The translations under genes and the position numbers were made by a program. Below are positions 25,293 through 36,795 of a stretch of 64,000 nt of DNA, piece by piece (the stretch's first letter is position 1; each line of letters opens with the position of its first letter). The stretch covers positions 114,942,368 through 115,006,367 of the forward strand of contig NC_058337.1 of the NCBI RefSeq assembly GCF_905475395.1, written 5' to 3'. The stretch comes from Chrysoperla carnea (lineage: Eukaryota; Arthropoda; Insecta; Neuroptera; Chrysopidae). Under the pieces are notes generated by a model. That model did no database searches. It was not told the origin of the DNA and was given only the letters and a program-made list of their open reading frames with translations.

Positions 25293-28200
25293 TTATACGT
25301 TTATTTGAGATCTAATCCATTCACGAACAGCTGAGACACGTGTATAAACACCTGGAAACTGTTTAGCGCCACAATCATCACCCCATGATGAAATACCATG
25401 AATTTTATGATTCACAACTAATGGTCCACCAGAGTCACCTTGGCAGGCATCTTTACCACCATAGGTTAAATCACCCGCACAAAGCATACGTGGTGTAACT
25501 GTATCATTTACATAAGCGTTAATACATGCATTTTGATTTACAATTGGTATTTCAACTTTTTGTAAAATATCTGGTTGGGGTCCTTCATGCTAAAAAGGAA
25601 AATTTGCTTTTATTATTTATAAATATTCAAGTCAAATATTTTTGGAGAAAGTATTTATAACAATATTTAATTAATGGTTCTTTCACATCGTTTTTACAGA
25701 AACAGGCGATCCGAATTTAGGGACACTAAATGGAACAATAGTCAAAGAATTTGTCGGGATATTTTTAAAACATTTCTACCCTATTTGATTCTATTCATCC
25801 GAGCTTATTTCTGGAAATCATTTTCTTAATTCACAAAGTTCGATTTATTTAGCGCTTAAAATAAAAACTAGCTCTAAAATTAAATAAATTTGTAAACAAC
25901 AGTCACAGATAGGGGCAAACATTTTTTCCTAATATGAGACACGATATAACATTTGAGATCGATTTTTCTTTTGGCAAGATAGATCGAGATGTGATTGTTT
26001 GATCTCTAAATTCTTATAAAATGCATTTAAAATGATTATTGGGGTGCTTCCAGGATCGTTGATCACGAATATGATGAGTAAAATATTCCCCGGGGTACCT
26101 AGGGATTAGGTAACACTAGTTGTCCATGATTTTTCACAAAATTTGTGACGAAATGCATCCAAAATCTGAGCTTGAAAGTTTTCGAGGTCGCTCATCACAA
26201 ATATGATATCTTCCAAAAATTTGGTGAAAAATCTTGGTGATGAGCTTTGCAACTAGGAGTATTTTATGTCATATTCGTGATCAGTGACCTCCAAAACCCC
26301 TGAGTAATTAATTTGAATACATTTTATTACAATTAAGGATTATCCTGGGGATGCAGGGTACAACCTGGTCGTCCTGGCCAATCATTGCGTCGAGGTAACT
26401 GATGAGGAAACTCATATTCGTAATAAGAAACTCTATAAACCCCCGACTAACAAAATTTGGCCGATTTCGTTAATAATTTATCAAGTAATAAATTGTTGCA
26501 CTAACGCAAATGATAACTGGCGATATCAAAAAATTTTTCATGGATTGTATTGAATGAAAATAGGTCACAAATTTTCTAATTGACTTCCTGAATCGAATGC
26601 AAAAAAATTGATTTTGAAGCGTTTTTAGTGTTATATTGTCTCGCCTATAAGAACAATCGTAATGTTTTATAATGGCCTCTTTAAAATTTTTGCTGACACT
26701 TACAGTTAAACGACCCCATCCAGTAACAATACCAACATGATCTTCAGTTAAAAATTCATTTTCTTCAGGTAATTGAATTGGTTGAATAAATTGAGAAAAT
26801 TCTAATGTTTCATTTAAAATAATCAATGAAACATCATAATCTTTTGGTATTACATTAAATTCTTCATGGATAATCTTTTTGGCAACTTGTCGAACAACAC
26901 CACCAGTTTCTCTATACGAAGTACCGGCACGAATTTGTAAATATTTTTCATTATAAAATGCTGTGCAATGTCCGGCAGTAAGTATAACATCTGCAGCGAT
27001 AATTGTACCACCACATTGATGGCTGCGTGCAAATTCAATGGATACTTGGTATGGATAATCTTGGATTTGAGCATCTTCACCACCCGTTATTTTTCCAGGA
27101 AGGCTTATTGTTTTTCCATCACACTGTTTTACTTTACAAAATGGAATATTAAAAATTGTTTTCTTAAAGATTCCATGTATGTTTACATGCTAACGTACAA
27201 CTAATCCTTTCAAAATGACTCTTCGAAAGTTCGCTATTGCATAACAGTATAATTTTTTCGTTACATAAGCCGTAAAATGTTAAAACAAATTTTTTCTTAC
27301 AACTTTTGGAGCTACTTTAAACAGAATTGTTATCATATGACCCGGATAACTATTCTGGTGTTATAAAGAGTGTTCCGTCAAATTTTTGGAGAATAAATTT
27401 GCCAAAGTCATATTGGGTCTAAAAATCTTCGATTTACAAAATATCGATTTTTCCAAAAATGCGAACGAGTAGGAGAAAATAAAAATACATATCGGTAGGA
27501 AATTTTATGCTTAACAACTTTTACAAGTAGGATTTTTCCCAAAAACACACAGTTTCAAATAAAAATTAACCATCGAAAACTCGGAAAATCTCACATTAAT
27601 GTAGATTTTTCAGTAAATATGAATTTCTGGACTGATATGGACTAATGTAGATTTTTCAGTAAATTTTTATTTGGACTGATCTTTTTTTTTTCTAAAATGC
27701 TTAGATTTTGAGTAAATTGCTAAAAATTGAGGAAAAACGTGGAAAATCGTTGATCACCCTTTTCTTTCTACGTATTTCATCTAATTTTCATCTTATAAAC
27801 TTCATCTAATTTGATGGGAGTATCAGAAGTCTTTTGACTCAATGTACCATTGAGGAGACAAAATTGTACAAAGTATGGTTTTCAATTTTCAGAATTCCTA
27901 GAATAATATTCGAATAATTGAAATTTTAGTAACAAGTTCGGGAAAATAAATTTTACTACATTTTATCATTCAAAACATTTTGCACAAAAGTTGAAATCAA
28001 TCAACCAATTTAATATTTTAGAACATTTCTCTATAGATATTAGACTAGAGAAAAGACTAGACGATAAATCGTAGTAAAATTGATATTCACTAATTTTTTC
28101 TGACAGAAGAAACTCAAAATTAACCAAAATTATTAAAACCCGTATGTCGTTAATGCTATACATGGGATCGAAAAATTTCTAAGGATTTTTCAATTTTGTC

Positions 28201-28520
28201 TTGACGAATTTATTTTCCAGAGATTCTTTGCGATTTATGACATTCCTGTACAATTTCATTAAAAAGTCAACTCCTGGAAATTTGGGTAACAAATTGGATT
28301 TTTTAACCTTTTAAAAATTGAAATTTAAAAAAATATAGAAGCAAATTTTTCCATAATATCAAAAACAACAAAAATATGACCTTGATTTTTTAATTATGTA
28401 TTGATTAGCATGTAATCATACTTCGCGTTGCTTAAATAAATTTTCTTAAATAACGTAATTTTACTTACCCAATGTAGATGCGCACAAAATAGTAATCAAA
28501 CTTATCCAAATTAAATTCAT
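25293..28520 (-). CDS. Secreted trypsin-like serine protease (S1 family), three exons
   Basis: Extracellular endopeptidase predicted to cut after Lys/Arg, probably a digestive trypsin. Exons read on the minus strand: 28520-28469, 27131-26704 and 25589-25293, giving 777 nt, 258 residues plus TAA. Exon 1 encodes a signal peptide (MNLIWISLITILCASTL). Exon 2 carries a short propeptide, the activation site GK/ITGG, the His box (LTAGHC), the Asp box (KDYDVSLIIL) and TGWGRLT. Exon 3 carries DACQGDSGGP with catalytic Ser, Asp189 six residues before it (trypsin specificity), and SSWG...PGVYTRV with Gly216 and Gly226. Cysteines fit the pairs C42-C58, C168-C182 and C191-C220. Donors GTAAGT are seen at both introns; the exon 2 acceptor (AAAG/TA) is chosen because it alone keeps the frame after exon 1 (phase 1), and it is a weak acceptor. 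Length is usual for insect trypsins (about 250-260). Oddities: activation after Lys rather than Arg, ITGG rather than IVGG, and TAGHC rather than TAAHC. All key residues are intact, so it looks functional. Confidence 0.93.
25590..26703 (-). other. Trypsin intron 2 (1114 bp)
   Basis: Phase-0 intron with a GTAAGT donor (26703) and an acceptor TTTTTAG (ending 25590). The centre holds a palindromic element, listed separately. A GC-richer patch at 26340-26420 was not identified. The open frame running from exon 2 through the donor into the intron is read-through, not coding. Confidence 0.85.
26041..26300. mobile_element. Palindromic MITE-like element in trypsin intron 2
   Basis: The arms 26041-26090 and 26255-26300 are inverted repeats sharing TGATCACGAATATGA and the outer GGGGT/ACCCC. 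Inner arms also pair: 26128-26144 with 26217-26233 match at 16 of 17 positions. The whole 260 bp could fold into one long imperfect hairpin. A similar core (TCGTTGATCNCGAA) occurs in the 28.9 and 31.2 kb palindromes, so the families may be related. No transposase is present, so it would be non-autonomous. Confidence 0.7.
27132..28468 (-). other. Trypsin intron 1 (1337 bp)
   Basis: AT-rich intron with a GTAAGT donor at 28468 and an acceptor AG at 27133-27132. It contains an imperfect tandem duplication of about 46 bp (27598-27690, core AATGTAGATTTTTCAGTAAA in both units). No coding signal was seen in it; short open frames here are shadows. Confidence 0.8.
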
Positions 28521-28562
28521 AATACTTAAAATTATTAAAAGATTTTTTAGAAATTTTTTTCA

Positions 28563-28635
28563 TTTTATATAGAAAATAAAAATATTTTTAATTATCCACT
28601 TCAAAGATAATTTAGACAACTGATATCGATTATCT
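28563..28635 (-). promoter_or_regulatory. Trypsin gene core promoter: TATA box and GATA-type motifs
   Basis: On the minus strand a TATATAAAA box lies at 28571-28563, about 45 nt before the start codon, which predicts a very short 5' leader of roughly 15-20 nt. Just upstream are GATA-type sequences: GGATAA (28597-28592), TTATCT on the minus strand (28610-28605) and AGATAA (28635-28630). GATA factors are known to drive insect midgut genes including digestive proteases. The site calls are seen in the sequence; their function is inferred. GATA motifs are also frequent by chance in AT-rich DNA. Confidence 0.5.
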
Positions 28636-28755
28636 TGAAGGATTATGATTCTGTGTCAACTTATAATGGGAATAACGTGAGGGAACAAAAAATATTGTTG
28701 CGTTGATATTGATTGATGTGGGTCTATTGAATATCTAGGTATTTAAAGGTTTTAC

Positions 28756-31700
28756 TATGAAATAAATGTATCTTAAAAGATTTTAAAAAGAGGTCAAAAT
28801 AGTTTAAAATGCTAAAGTAACCCAAAATTTTAGATGTTTTTATTAATATAGCACTTTTTACAACATCCACCCCTTCCCCTCCCGCTTTCATATTTTTTGC
28901 AAATTCAAAATTTTTATGACGTATAAAGGGGTTTTGGGGGTCGTTGATCTCGAACTTTTGGCCCAAATAAGTACACCCCCTAAAAATATTACAATTGTTT
29001 TTGATAATCGATTGCAAAATTCGAGATCAGCGACCCCAAAAACCCCTTTATACGTCATAAAAATTTTGAATTTGCAAAAAATATGAAAGCGGGAGGGGAA
29101 GGGGCGGATGTTGTAAAAAGTGCTATAATAATAAAAACATCTAAAATTTTGGGTTACTTTAGCATTTTAAACTATTTTGACCGCTTTCTAAATCTTTTAA
29201 GATACATTTATTTCATACACCATATTCCCCTTACAGCGCGGGGGTTAAAACTTAAAAATTTTGCTTTAAACCATATAGACCTCTTTTAAAAATAGTTTTC
29301 TCATGCCAAAGCAAAAAAACCCCCCCCCCCCCCAAAGCCAGTCCATACACCCCCTCCCCCCCAAACAATTATTTCCAGAAAGTGTTAAATTTTCCGTTTT
29401 TCGCAAAAATATGGATCAAGGAGTCATTTTACGGGTAAGCCACTTATTATAAAATCGAAAGATAATAAAGAATGCTACAATTTAAAAAAAAATTTAACCT
29501 CGTAGGACAAAATGGCATAAAATGGCAGTCATTGTAAACAATTCCCTAAATTGGAAATTTTGGCCGAACTATTTAACGGATTTCGCTAAAATTTTAACCG
29601 AAAGTTGTAAGTAATAAAACCTACTATTGATATTAGTTTCATTAAAATCAATCGAATATTTTTCAAGTTATAGTCAAATGAACTGTTTTACCATGTGTAT
29701 GTATACATATATATATATAACTGGGAGGGGAAGGGACGAAACCCCACCAAAAAAATATGAGGAGTAGTTCTTAACATTGACTACAAATCTACCAAATTTG
29801 GATATGCACCGATGTCTCCTTTTGCGAATATAAAATAAAAATGATAAAATTTCTGAAAAAAATTTCATTTTTGACGCCATTTTGTTTTTTAAACATGTTG
29901 CACCACTCCGGGAAAGTAAAAAATTTCAAAAAATACTTATTTTGATGTGAAAAGAAAAACCCCAAAGTTTCACTGCTCGAACTTTTAATCCATACACAAG
30001 GCGTAATTTCACTCTACTAATGATATTCATAGAGATATTTCGTCTGATATACCTACGTGACATTATTCAGGCGCTGGCAACAATATCTAAGTTATTCTCA
30101 CTACACTTATAGCTGTCTGTTTTATAGTAGGAAATAAAAGAACATATTATTATGTTTATGTATTCAATTGTAAAAATGGTTATTAGTAGAGTGAAATTAC
30201 GCCTTGTGTATGGATTAAAAGTTCGAGCAATGAAACTTTGGGGTTTTTCTTTTCACATCAAAATAAGTATTTTTTGAAATTTTTTACTTTCCCGGAGTGG
30301 TGCAACATGTTTAAAAAACAAAATGGCGTCAAAAATGAACTTTTTTTCAGAAATTTTATCATTTTTATTTTATATTCGCAAAAGGAGACATCGGTGCATA
30401 TCCAAATTTGGTAGGTTTGTAGTCAATGTTAAGAACTACTCCTCATATTTTTTTGGTGGGGTTTCGTCCCTTCCCCTCCCAGTTATATATATATGTATAC
30501 ATACATATGGTAAAACAGTTCATTTTACTGTAACTTGAAAAATATTCGATTGATTTTAATGAAACTAATATCAATAGTAGGTTTTATTACTTAAAACTTT
30601 CGGTTAAAATTTTAGCGAAATCCGTTAAATAGTTCGGCCAAAATTTCCAATTTAGGGAATTGTTTAAAATGGCTGCCATTTTATGCCATTTTGTCCTACG
30701 AGGTTAAATTTTTTTTTAAATTGTAGCATTTTTTATTATCTTTCGATTTTATAATAAGTGACTTACCCGTAAAATGACTCCTTGATCCATATTTTTGCGA
30801 AAAACGGAAAATTTAACACTTTCTGAAAATAATTGTTTTGGGGGTGTATGGACTGGCTTTGGGGGGTGTTTTTTGCTTTGGCATGAGAAAACTATTTTTA
30901 AAAGAGGTCTATATGGTTTAAAGCAAAATTTTTAAGTTTTAACCCCCGCGCTGTAAGGGGGAAGGGGTGTATGAAATAAATGTATCTTAAAAGATTTTAA
31001 AAAGAGGTCAAAATAGTTTAAAATGCTAAAGTAACCCAAAATTTTAGCTGTTTATATTAATATAGCACTTTTTACAACATCCACCCCTTCCGCTCCCCCT
31101 TTCATATTTTTTGCAAATTCAAAATTTTTAAGATGTATAAAGGGGCTTTGGGGGTCGCTGATTTCGAACTTTTGACCCAAATAATTACACCCCCTAAAAA
31201 TATTACAATTGTTTTTGATAATCTATTGCAAAATTCGAGATCAGCGACCCCAAAAACCCCTTTATACGTCCTAAAAATTTTGAATTTGCAAAAAAATATG
31301 AAAGGGGGAGCGGAAGGGGTGGATGTTGTAAAAAGTGCTATATTAATATAAACAGCTAAAATTTTGGGTTACTTTAGCATTTTAAACTATTTTGACCTCT
31401 TTTTAAAATCTTTTAAGATACATTTATTTCATACACCCCTTCCCCCTTACATTGCGGGGGTTAAAACTTAAAAATTTTGCTTTAAACCATATAGACCTCT
31501 TTTAAAAATAGTTTTCTCATGCCAAAGCAATAAACACCCCCCAAAGCCAGTCCATACACCCCCCAAACAATTATTTCCAGAAAGTGTTAAATTTTCCGTT
31601 TTTCGCAAAAATATGGATCAAGGAGTCATTTTACGGGTAAGCCACTTATTATAAAATCGAAAGATAATAAAAAATGCTACAATTTAAAAAAAAATTTAAC

Positions 31701-32194
31701 CTCGTAGGACAAAATGGCATAAAATGGCAGCCATTTTAAACAATTCCCTAAATTGGAAATTTTGGCCGAACTATTTAACGGATTTCGCTAAAATTTTAAC
31801 CGAAAGTTTTAAGTAATAAAACCTACTATTGATATTAGTTTCATTAAAATCAATCGAATATTTTTCAAGTTACAGTAAAATGAACTGTTTTACCATATGT
31901 ATGTATACATATATATATAACTGGGAGGGGAAGGGACGAAACCCCACCAAAAAAATATGAGGAGTAGTTCTTAACATTGACTACAAACCTACCAAATTTG
32001 GATATGCACCGATGTCTCCTTTTGCGAATATAAAATAAAAATGATAAAATTTCTGAAAAAAAGTTCATTTTTGACGCCATTTTGTTTTTTAAACATGTTG
32101 CACCACTCCGGGAAAGTAAAAAATTTCAAAAAATACTTATTTTGATGTGAAAAGAAAAACCCCAAAGTTTCATTGCTCGAACTTTTAATCCATA
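28756..32194. mobile_element. Foldback element array: one full and one truncated palindromic copy
   Basis: The right copy (30209-32194, 1986 bp) is one large palindrome: arms 30209-31170 and 31230-32194 around a loop of about 60 nt, with ends TATGGATTAAAAGTTCGAGC and its complement. The left copy (28756-29994) has the same palindrome centre (about 28988) and the whole right arm, but its left arm stops at 28756. 28756-29000 matches 30970-31200 at almost every base. Between the copies lies 29995-30208, with 27-bp perfect inverted repeats at its ends. A run of about 16 C at 29319-29335 is unique to the left copy. Open frames such as MASKMNFFSEILSF recur in mirrored copies only because the DNA is repeated; none has a protein signature. 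No transposase gene is present. Confidence 0.9.
29995..30208. mobile_element. Central 214-bp segment with 27-bp perfect inverted termini
   Basis: 29995-30021 is the exact reverse complement of 30182-30208 (GGCGTAATTTCACTCTACTA and its partner). The inner 160 bp (with GGCGCTGGCAACAATATC) is unique in the window. The third end of the foldback, at 32194, lacks this 27-bp extension, so it is either a separate MITE or the true tip of a longer element. Confidence 0.7.
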
Positions 32195-35100
32195 TAACAG
32201 CCTTTTTTTGCTTAGATTTACTCCAGTATATGTAATTTTGTTTATTTGTGTACTTATTTGTGTATATATAGGTTGTCATAAAAATACAGATCGTCAAAAT
32301 CGGAGTTTTATCTGCTATAAATTTAAAATGTAAAATTTGTCAATTTTCAATAAGGAGTCCGGTACACCATCATATACCCTTCATTATAGTACTTACTACC
32401 AAAATTAAAAAATTATTACTCTAAGCTACCATGGCAATAAAGTTAGACGTTAAATGGATTGATTATTGTTTATATTCATTTATTGTCAAATACCACTTTC
32501 TTACTAACACTAATTAAGGCTGATCGGACATTAAGGCATATTTTTCGAGAATCCACCATTTAAAGATAAAAAACATCTACTTTTATAAATTATATCTTGT
32601 ACATAAAGTTAAATTTAAAAAAAATAGTCTGGCAAAAAGTTCTGTAAATATATTAATTAAAAATATAAAAAATTCACGAAAATTTTCTTCCTCCATACTT
32701 GGAAAATACAAAACAAGATAATTTTTCCTAATTAAATAATTACATAAATCCGATCATAATGATGTTTGATACTATCTAAATTTAAATAATAAATTAACAG
32801 ATTGAAAATTTTTAATTTCTGTTGAAATAAAAGTGATAATCATCAATACATAGTATAAAACAAAGTCTTTTCCGACCACTTTGATTAGAGGAAAATTGGC
32901 TAAATATCGTACTTCCATTTCAATCGTAACACTTTATGATTGATAATCGATTTAAAACCAAATAGTTTTAACAATTTCATTTCCAACTTACGGGGAGTTG
33001 AAGTCGCCCTCCATGTAAAAGAAATATATTTTTGGGGAAAATAAAGTCGTTTTGTGAAAAACGAATTAATTTGAAATCGATTGATTTTCATTTCATGCGG
33101 CTAAGTTTTTATTATATTTTTCTAAACACCTTGTATATAGAAAATAATATTATAATCTTTCATTAATTTCATAATCTTTTCATGAAGATCTACTTGACTA
33201 CGTCGATGGGCATAGTTGAATTTAGACAAAGAACTGTTTGACTAGACTTTTTATACTTTTAAATTTAAAAATAAATATAATCTATGCGACGCATGGATAA
33301 ATAAGATTACTTAACCAAACGATTTCTTACGATGCATTCTTCATATTACTTCCACTAATATGGTATACCCATATATTTATTATAAAATAATTGAAGTAAC
33401 TTATTAAAACAATCTTTGGATTTTGTGATAAACCTCATTCATTTATATAATAGTTAGGGCCAGAGTACTAAATGAATTAGAGAGAAAATGATTTTTGTTT
33501 TTAAATTTGTAGGTAGTGATGGGAATTATGATGAAATGTAGGTAAATGCTTATTAAAAACTAGCAATACAAAATTAATAATTCACGACAATTTACGATAA
33601 TACCGTGTCGATATAATACGATTTAATTCATGTCTTCCTACTAATAATTCATTTATACAGTTATAAAATTTGTCTTACCACAAATACTTATTAAATTATT
33701 AATCAGTAGCTACGCTACTGATTAAAACTAATTAGAAATAAGAAAAATTTGTTACGAACTTTAATTTTGATAGTGTAACATTGATTTCTCAAGCTTAAAT
33801 AAACTTTCTTTTATCAAACTATTGAATACCTTCATTAAAATTCCATCAGAGCTAATTCATAACTTTTACAATATTAAATGAGGTTCAAGATATGGTAATA
33901 TTAGCTCTAATTTTTAGAATTTTCACTACTACATTGGAGATGAAAATGAAAGAGTTAAAAATTTGTTAGGAACATAAAGATAGCAGATATTTCAAACAAT
34001 AGGAAATATCGATGATTATTTTACCGTATTTCTTAACAAAATAAAATTAAACAAAGTGAAATTAAAATACATATATATATAGTATTTGACGTCATATACT
34101 ATGTTTGCTATGAGAACTTCATGCTAAATTCTGTTTTACTAGATAGAGATACAAACAAACCTTTGATTCCTTTTATCTGGGTTGTTTTTGTAGTTATTCG
34201 GAAAATACTTTTTCTCTACTTTTTGTTACATGAAGGAGCTTTATTTAAATATAACTTTTATTATAATTGGATAGATATAACACATCAAAATAAAAAAATA
34301 CTGGACTTTTTCAAGCTCTGTAAAATATGTTGCGTTAAACTGTATATTTTTCACAAACATTCATGTGCGAAGCGAAGATTGTGATTGCGAGTTATTATTT
34401 CAAATAATCGAATACTGTATTTTTGTGTATGAAATAAATAGCGCATTTACGAGTAAACCATATTGTTCATACCTACGTAATCAAAGTCATAGAGGACGTT
34501 TAATTGACATGTGTATGTTATACTCGTAATAAAATTCGAACATTGCCCTAATTTTTTATCCATAATACGTTCTCAGTGAATAACAATTTTTAAATAGCTT
34601 ACTTATATTCCCAATTTTTCTTATGAACCAAGTAGGTAAATGTCACCATGTTTGGAAGACGATAAAAAAAATAATTTTCTGAAGAGCCGTGGTGAAAATT
34701 GTTACGAGCGTCAACTTGATGATGAATTTTGTTATAATTTCATGAATGTAGACGAAAAATAAGAATAAAATTTTCGATATCTGCCTTGGCTTTCGGAATA
34801 TCGATAGCTAAATAATTAAACAAAATTTTCAAATTTTGATATTTTGAAAATTACTCTAGATATCTAAAAGTGCTATTCTTACTTTTATCTTATATTGTCA
34901 AGTTATTACAGAATTCTCCATCAATATTTTTTTAAATTTGTGGCCCCACTACATCGTGCTCATACATTTTGAATTAGTCGCCCACAACGGGTTTTATTTG
35001 TTTTCAATAATTTATTAAGGTTTTAACTTTAATTTAAATAGTTTTATTTTAATTTCCACCGACAAGTTTTGGAGAAATCTATGAAAACATATAATGCATC

Positions 35101-35569
35101 TACCGTTTTCCCATTACATCAATTTTAAATATGCCTACTTTTGAAGTCATTTATTTATTTAATTAATCAGACAACCCCCCCTCCCTCAAATTTGCTGAAT
35201 TGATTTGAACTTAGCATTTAGAATTGCTTCTCACAAGTAAAGCTAAAATTATTATCATCACGATACAGAGAAAAATAATTCACAAACGGTTAATCGAATT
35301 TAAGAGATTGTACTTTAAAAAATATACCTACTTTATTACGTGCAATTAAATTCGCGCTAAAGATAAATTCGTTCTATGCGAATAACATATGTATATACAT
35401 ATAGAGAATTTTCAATTCATTTGCCCTTTGTGACGTATGCTTTGAATATATGATTATGATGATTATTATTACTATATTATTATTATACGATTTGAAGCTT
35501 GCAGACAGGTGTTGTGTATATATTATACATATATATACCTATATAAACTTTAGACAAGTATTATATATT
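32195..35569. other. No gene recognised
   Basis: AT-rich with scattered fragments: a CATAGTATAAAACAAAGTC piece at 32851, an ACACCTTGTAT-type end at 33127, and the hairpin at 33699. The 87-codon frame at 34121-34384 has no recognised motif. Confidence 0.6.
33699..33725. repeat. 12-bp perfect hairpin with 3-nt loop
   Basis: TTAATCAGTAGC, loop TAC, GCTACTGATTAA. Isolated in AT-rich DNA. Confidence 0.85.
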
Positions 35570-35745
35570 GAGCGTGGTTAGCCGATACTCCGCGCGGACG
35601 CTCGTTCTGTAAATTTTGCACCCGTTATGTTCTATACCTGTACGAAGAAGATAGATTACAAATGTACGGGGGTGCTAAATTTACAGAGACAACGTCCGCT
35701 TTTAACAAAAGTGTGGACGCAACGGAGTATTTTCTATAACCACGA
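35570..35745. mobile_element. Hairpin MITE-like element
   Basis: The left arm 35570-35625 (AGCGTGGTTAGCC, ATACTCCG, CGGACGCTCG, CTGTAAATTTTGCACCC) pairs with the right arm 35667-35745 read in reverse (TCGTGGTTAT, ATACTCCG, CGGACGTTG, CTGTAAATTTAGCACCC). The right arm has about 24 extra bases (35700-35722). Markedly GC-richer than its surroundings. The 72-codon frame across it is a shadow. Confidence 0.7.
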
Positions 35746-36431
35746 CCATTGTAGTGATGAGGACCTATTTGTATATAAGTTTCTATACGCATGCGTACAA
35801 TTCAATATTTGTAATCATTTTGATAGTTGCATCATGATTGGATAACATTTTTTTCGCGCTAAAACTGATTATTGATTCTTGGTTATTAATATAGTATTAT
35901 ATTACATTGAAATAGACAAGATATTATGGATTTATCAATAAAAAGTTTTCTTTTTTTTGCTTGGCAATTATAAATTGGTTAGCCATAATTTGAGACTATA
36001 TGATTTACATCCTTCACAAGACTAAGAGGTGAACAAATTTTTAAATTTGATTCTTTTGCATTATATCAAAATAATAATCACGAGTGTTTGCAAACAACTT
36101 TTCCAATCATAACAAGCTTGTATAAACAAATAATTGACTATTAATGTTATTTGTTTAAATACCCTGTATAGAAGGTGTTGAATGCCAGTGCTTGCATTAT
36201 TTTTTATAAATTAAAAGAGACCTTCCGGCAGACAATTATTAAGTTTCGTAAATTTCGAAAGTATATTCTCGAATTTCTATCGTTTTTCGAAAATATTTCA
36301 CAAGACCACTCGTTGAAGTTACCCGTTGAAGCTAAATTTTACACTACCTATCTTTTATAATTTTTGGAGAAATTGGATACCAAAAATGCGTGGTGCTTTT
36401 CGAAAAAATGATTCTTACATAAGCTAATTTT

Positions 36432-36795
36432 TTTTAAAGTAACATTTTTTACATTTAAACTTTTGTTCTATCTCTAACAGTTTACAAGAGGGGCTCTGCG
36501 AACCAAAGACCCAATGAAACTAGACCCAATTTGCTATTTCTTTTCGTTTTTGATAACTTGTGATAACGGACGGACGCACAACCGGAAATGAACTATTTAG
36601 TTAATTTTATGAACACCTATACCAAAAATTTTGTTCGTATCACCAATATTTCTGAACATAGGGCTAAAATTAGTATAATAATAAAACATAATAGGGGTAA
36701 CGGAAATGAGTCCTTAGGACCTAAACCAAGGATTCCACTGTACCTAAAATTAGTATACCCTGATATGTATTTCATATATACAGGATATAAAAATG
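36432..36795 (-). repeat. Interspersed repeat family A, copy 4 (inverted, internally deleted)
   Basis: The reverse complement of copy 3 is recognisable: AAACTTTTGTTCTATCTCTA, CGTTTTTGATAACTTGTGAT, GGACGGACG, CAACCGGAAATG, GAACACCTATACC and ATGTATTTCATATATACAGG. The middle is shortened relative to copy 3, with an extra stretch near 36660-36750. The reading frames here are shadows. Confidence 0.7.

Noticed and set aside
26470..26826. 118-codon minus frame as a separate gene
   Set aside because: It is the end of trypsin exon 2 read through the GTAAGT donor into intron 2.
26850..27083. 77-codon minus frame
   Set aside because: An out-of-frame shadow of trypsin exon 2, whose correct frame gives the CGGTII...TAGHC segment.
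29674..32080. Recurring open frames (MASKM(K/N)FFSEILSFLFY...) at 29674-29880, 30323-30538 and 31865-32080
   Set aside because: They are the same repeat DNA in mirrored copies, with no domain and Phe/Ile/Lys-rich composition expected from AT-rich sequence. Repetition of the DNA, not protein selection, explains the similarity.
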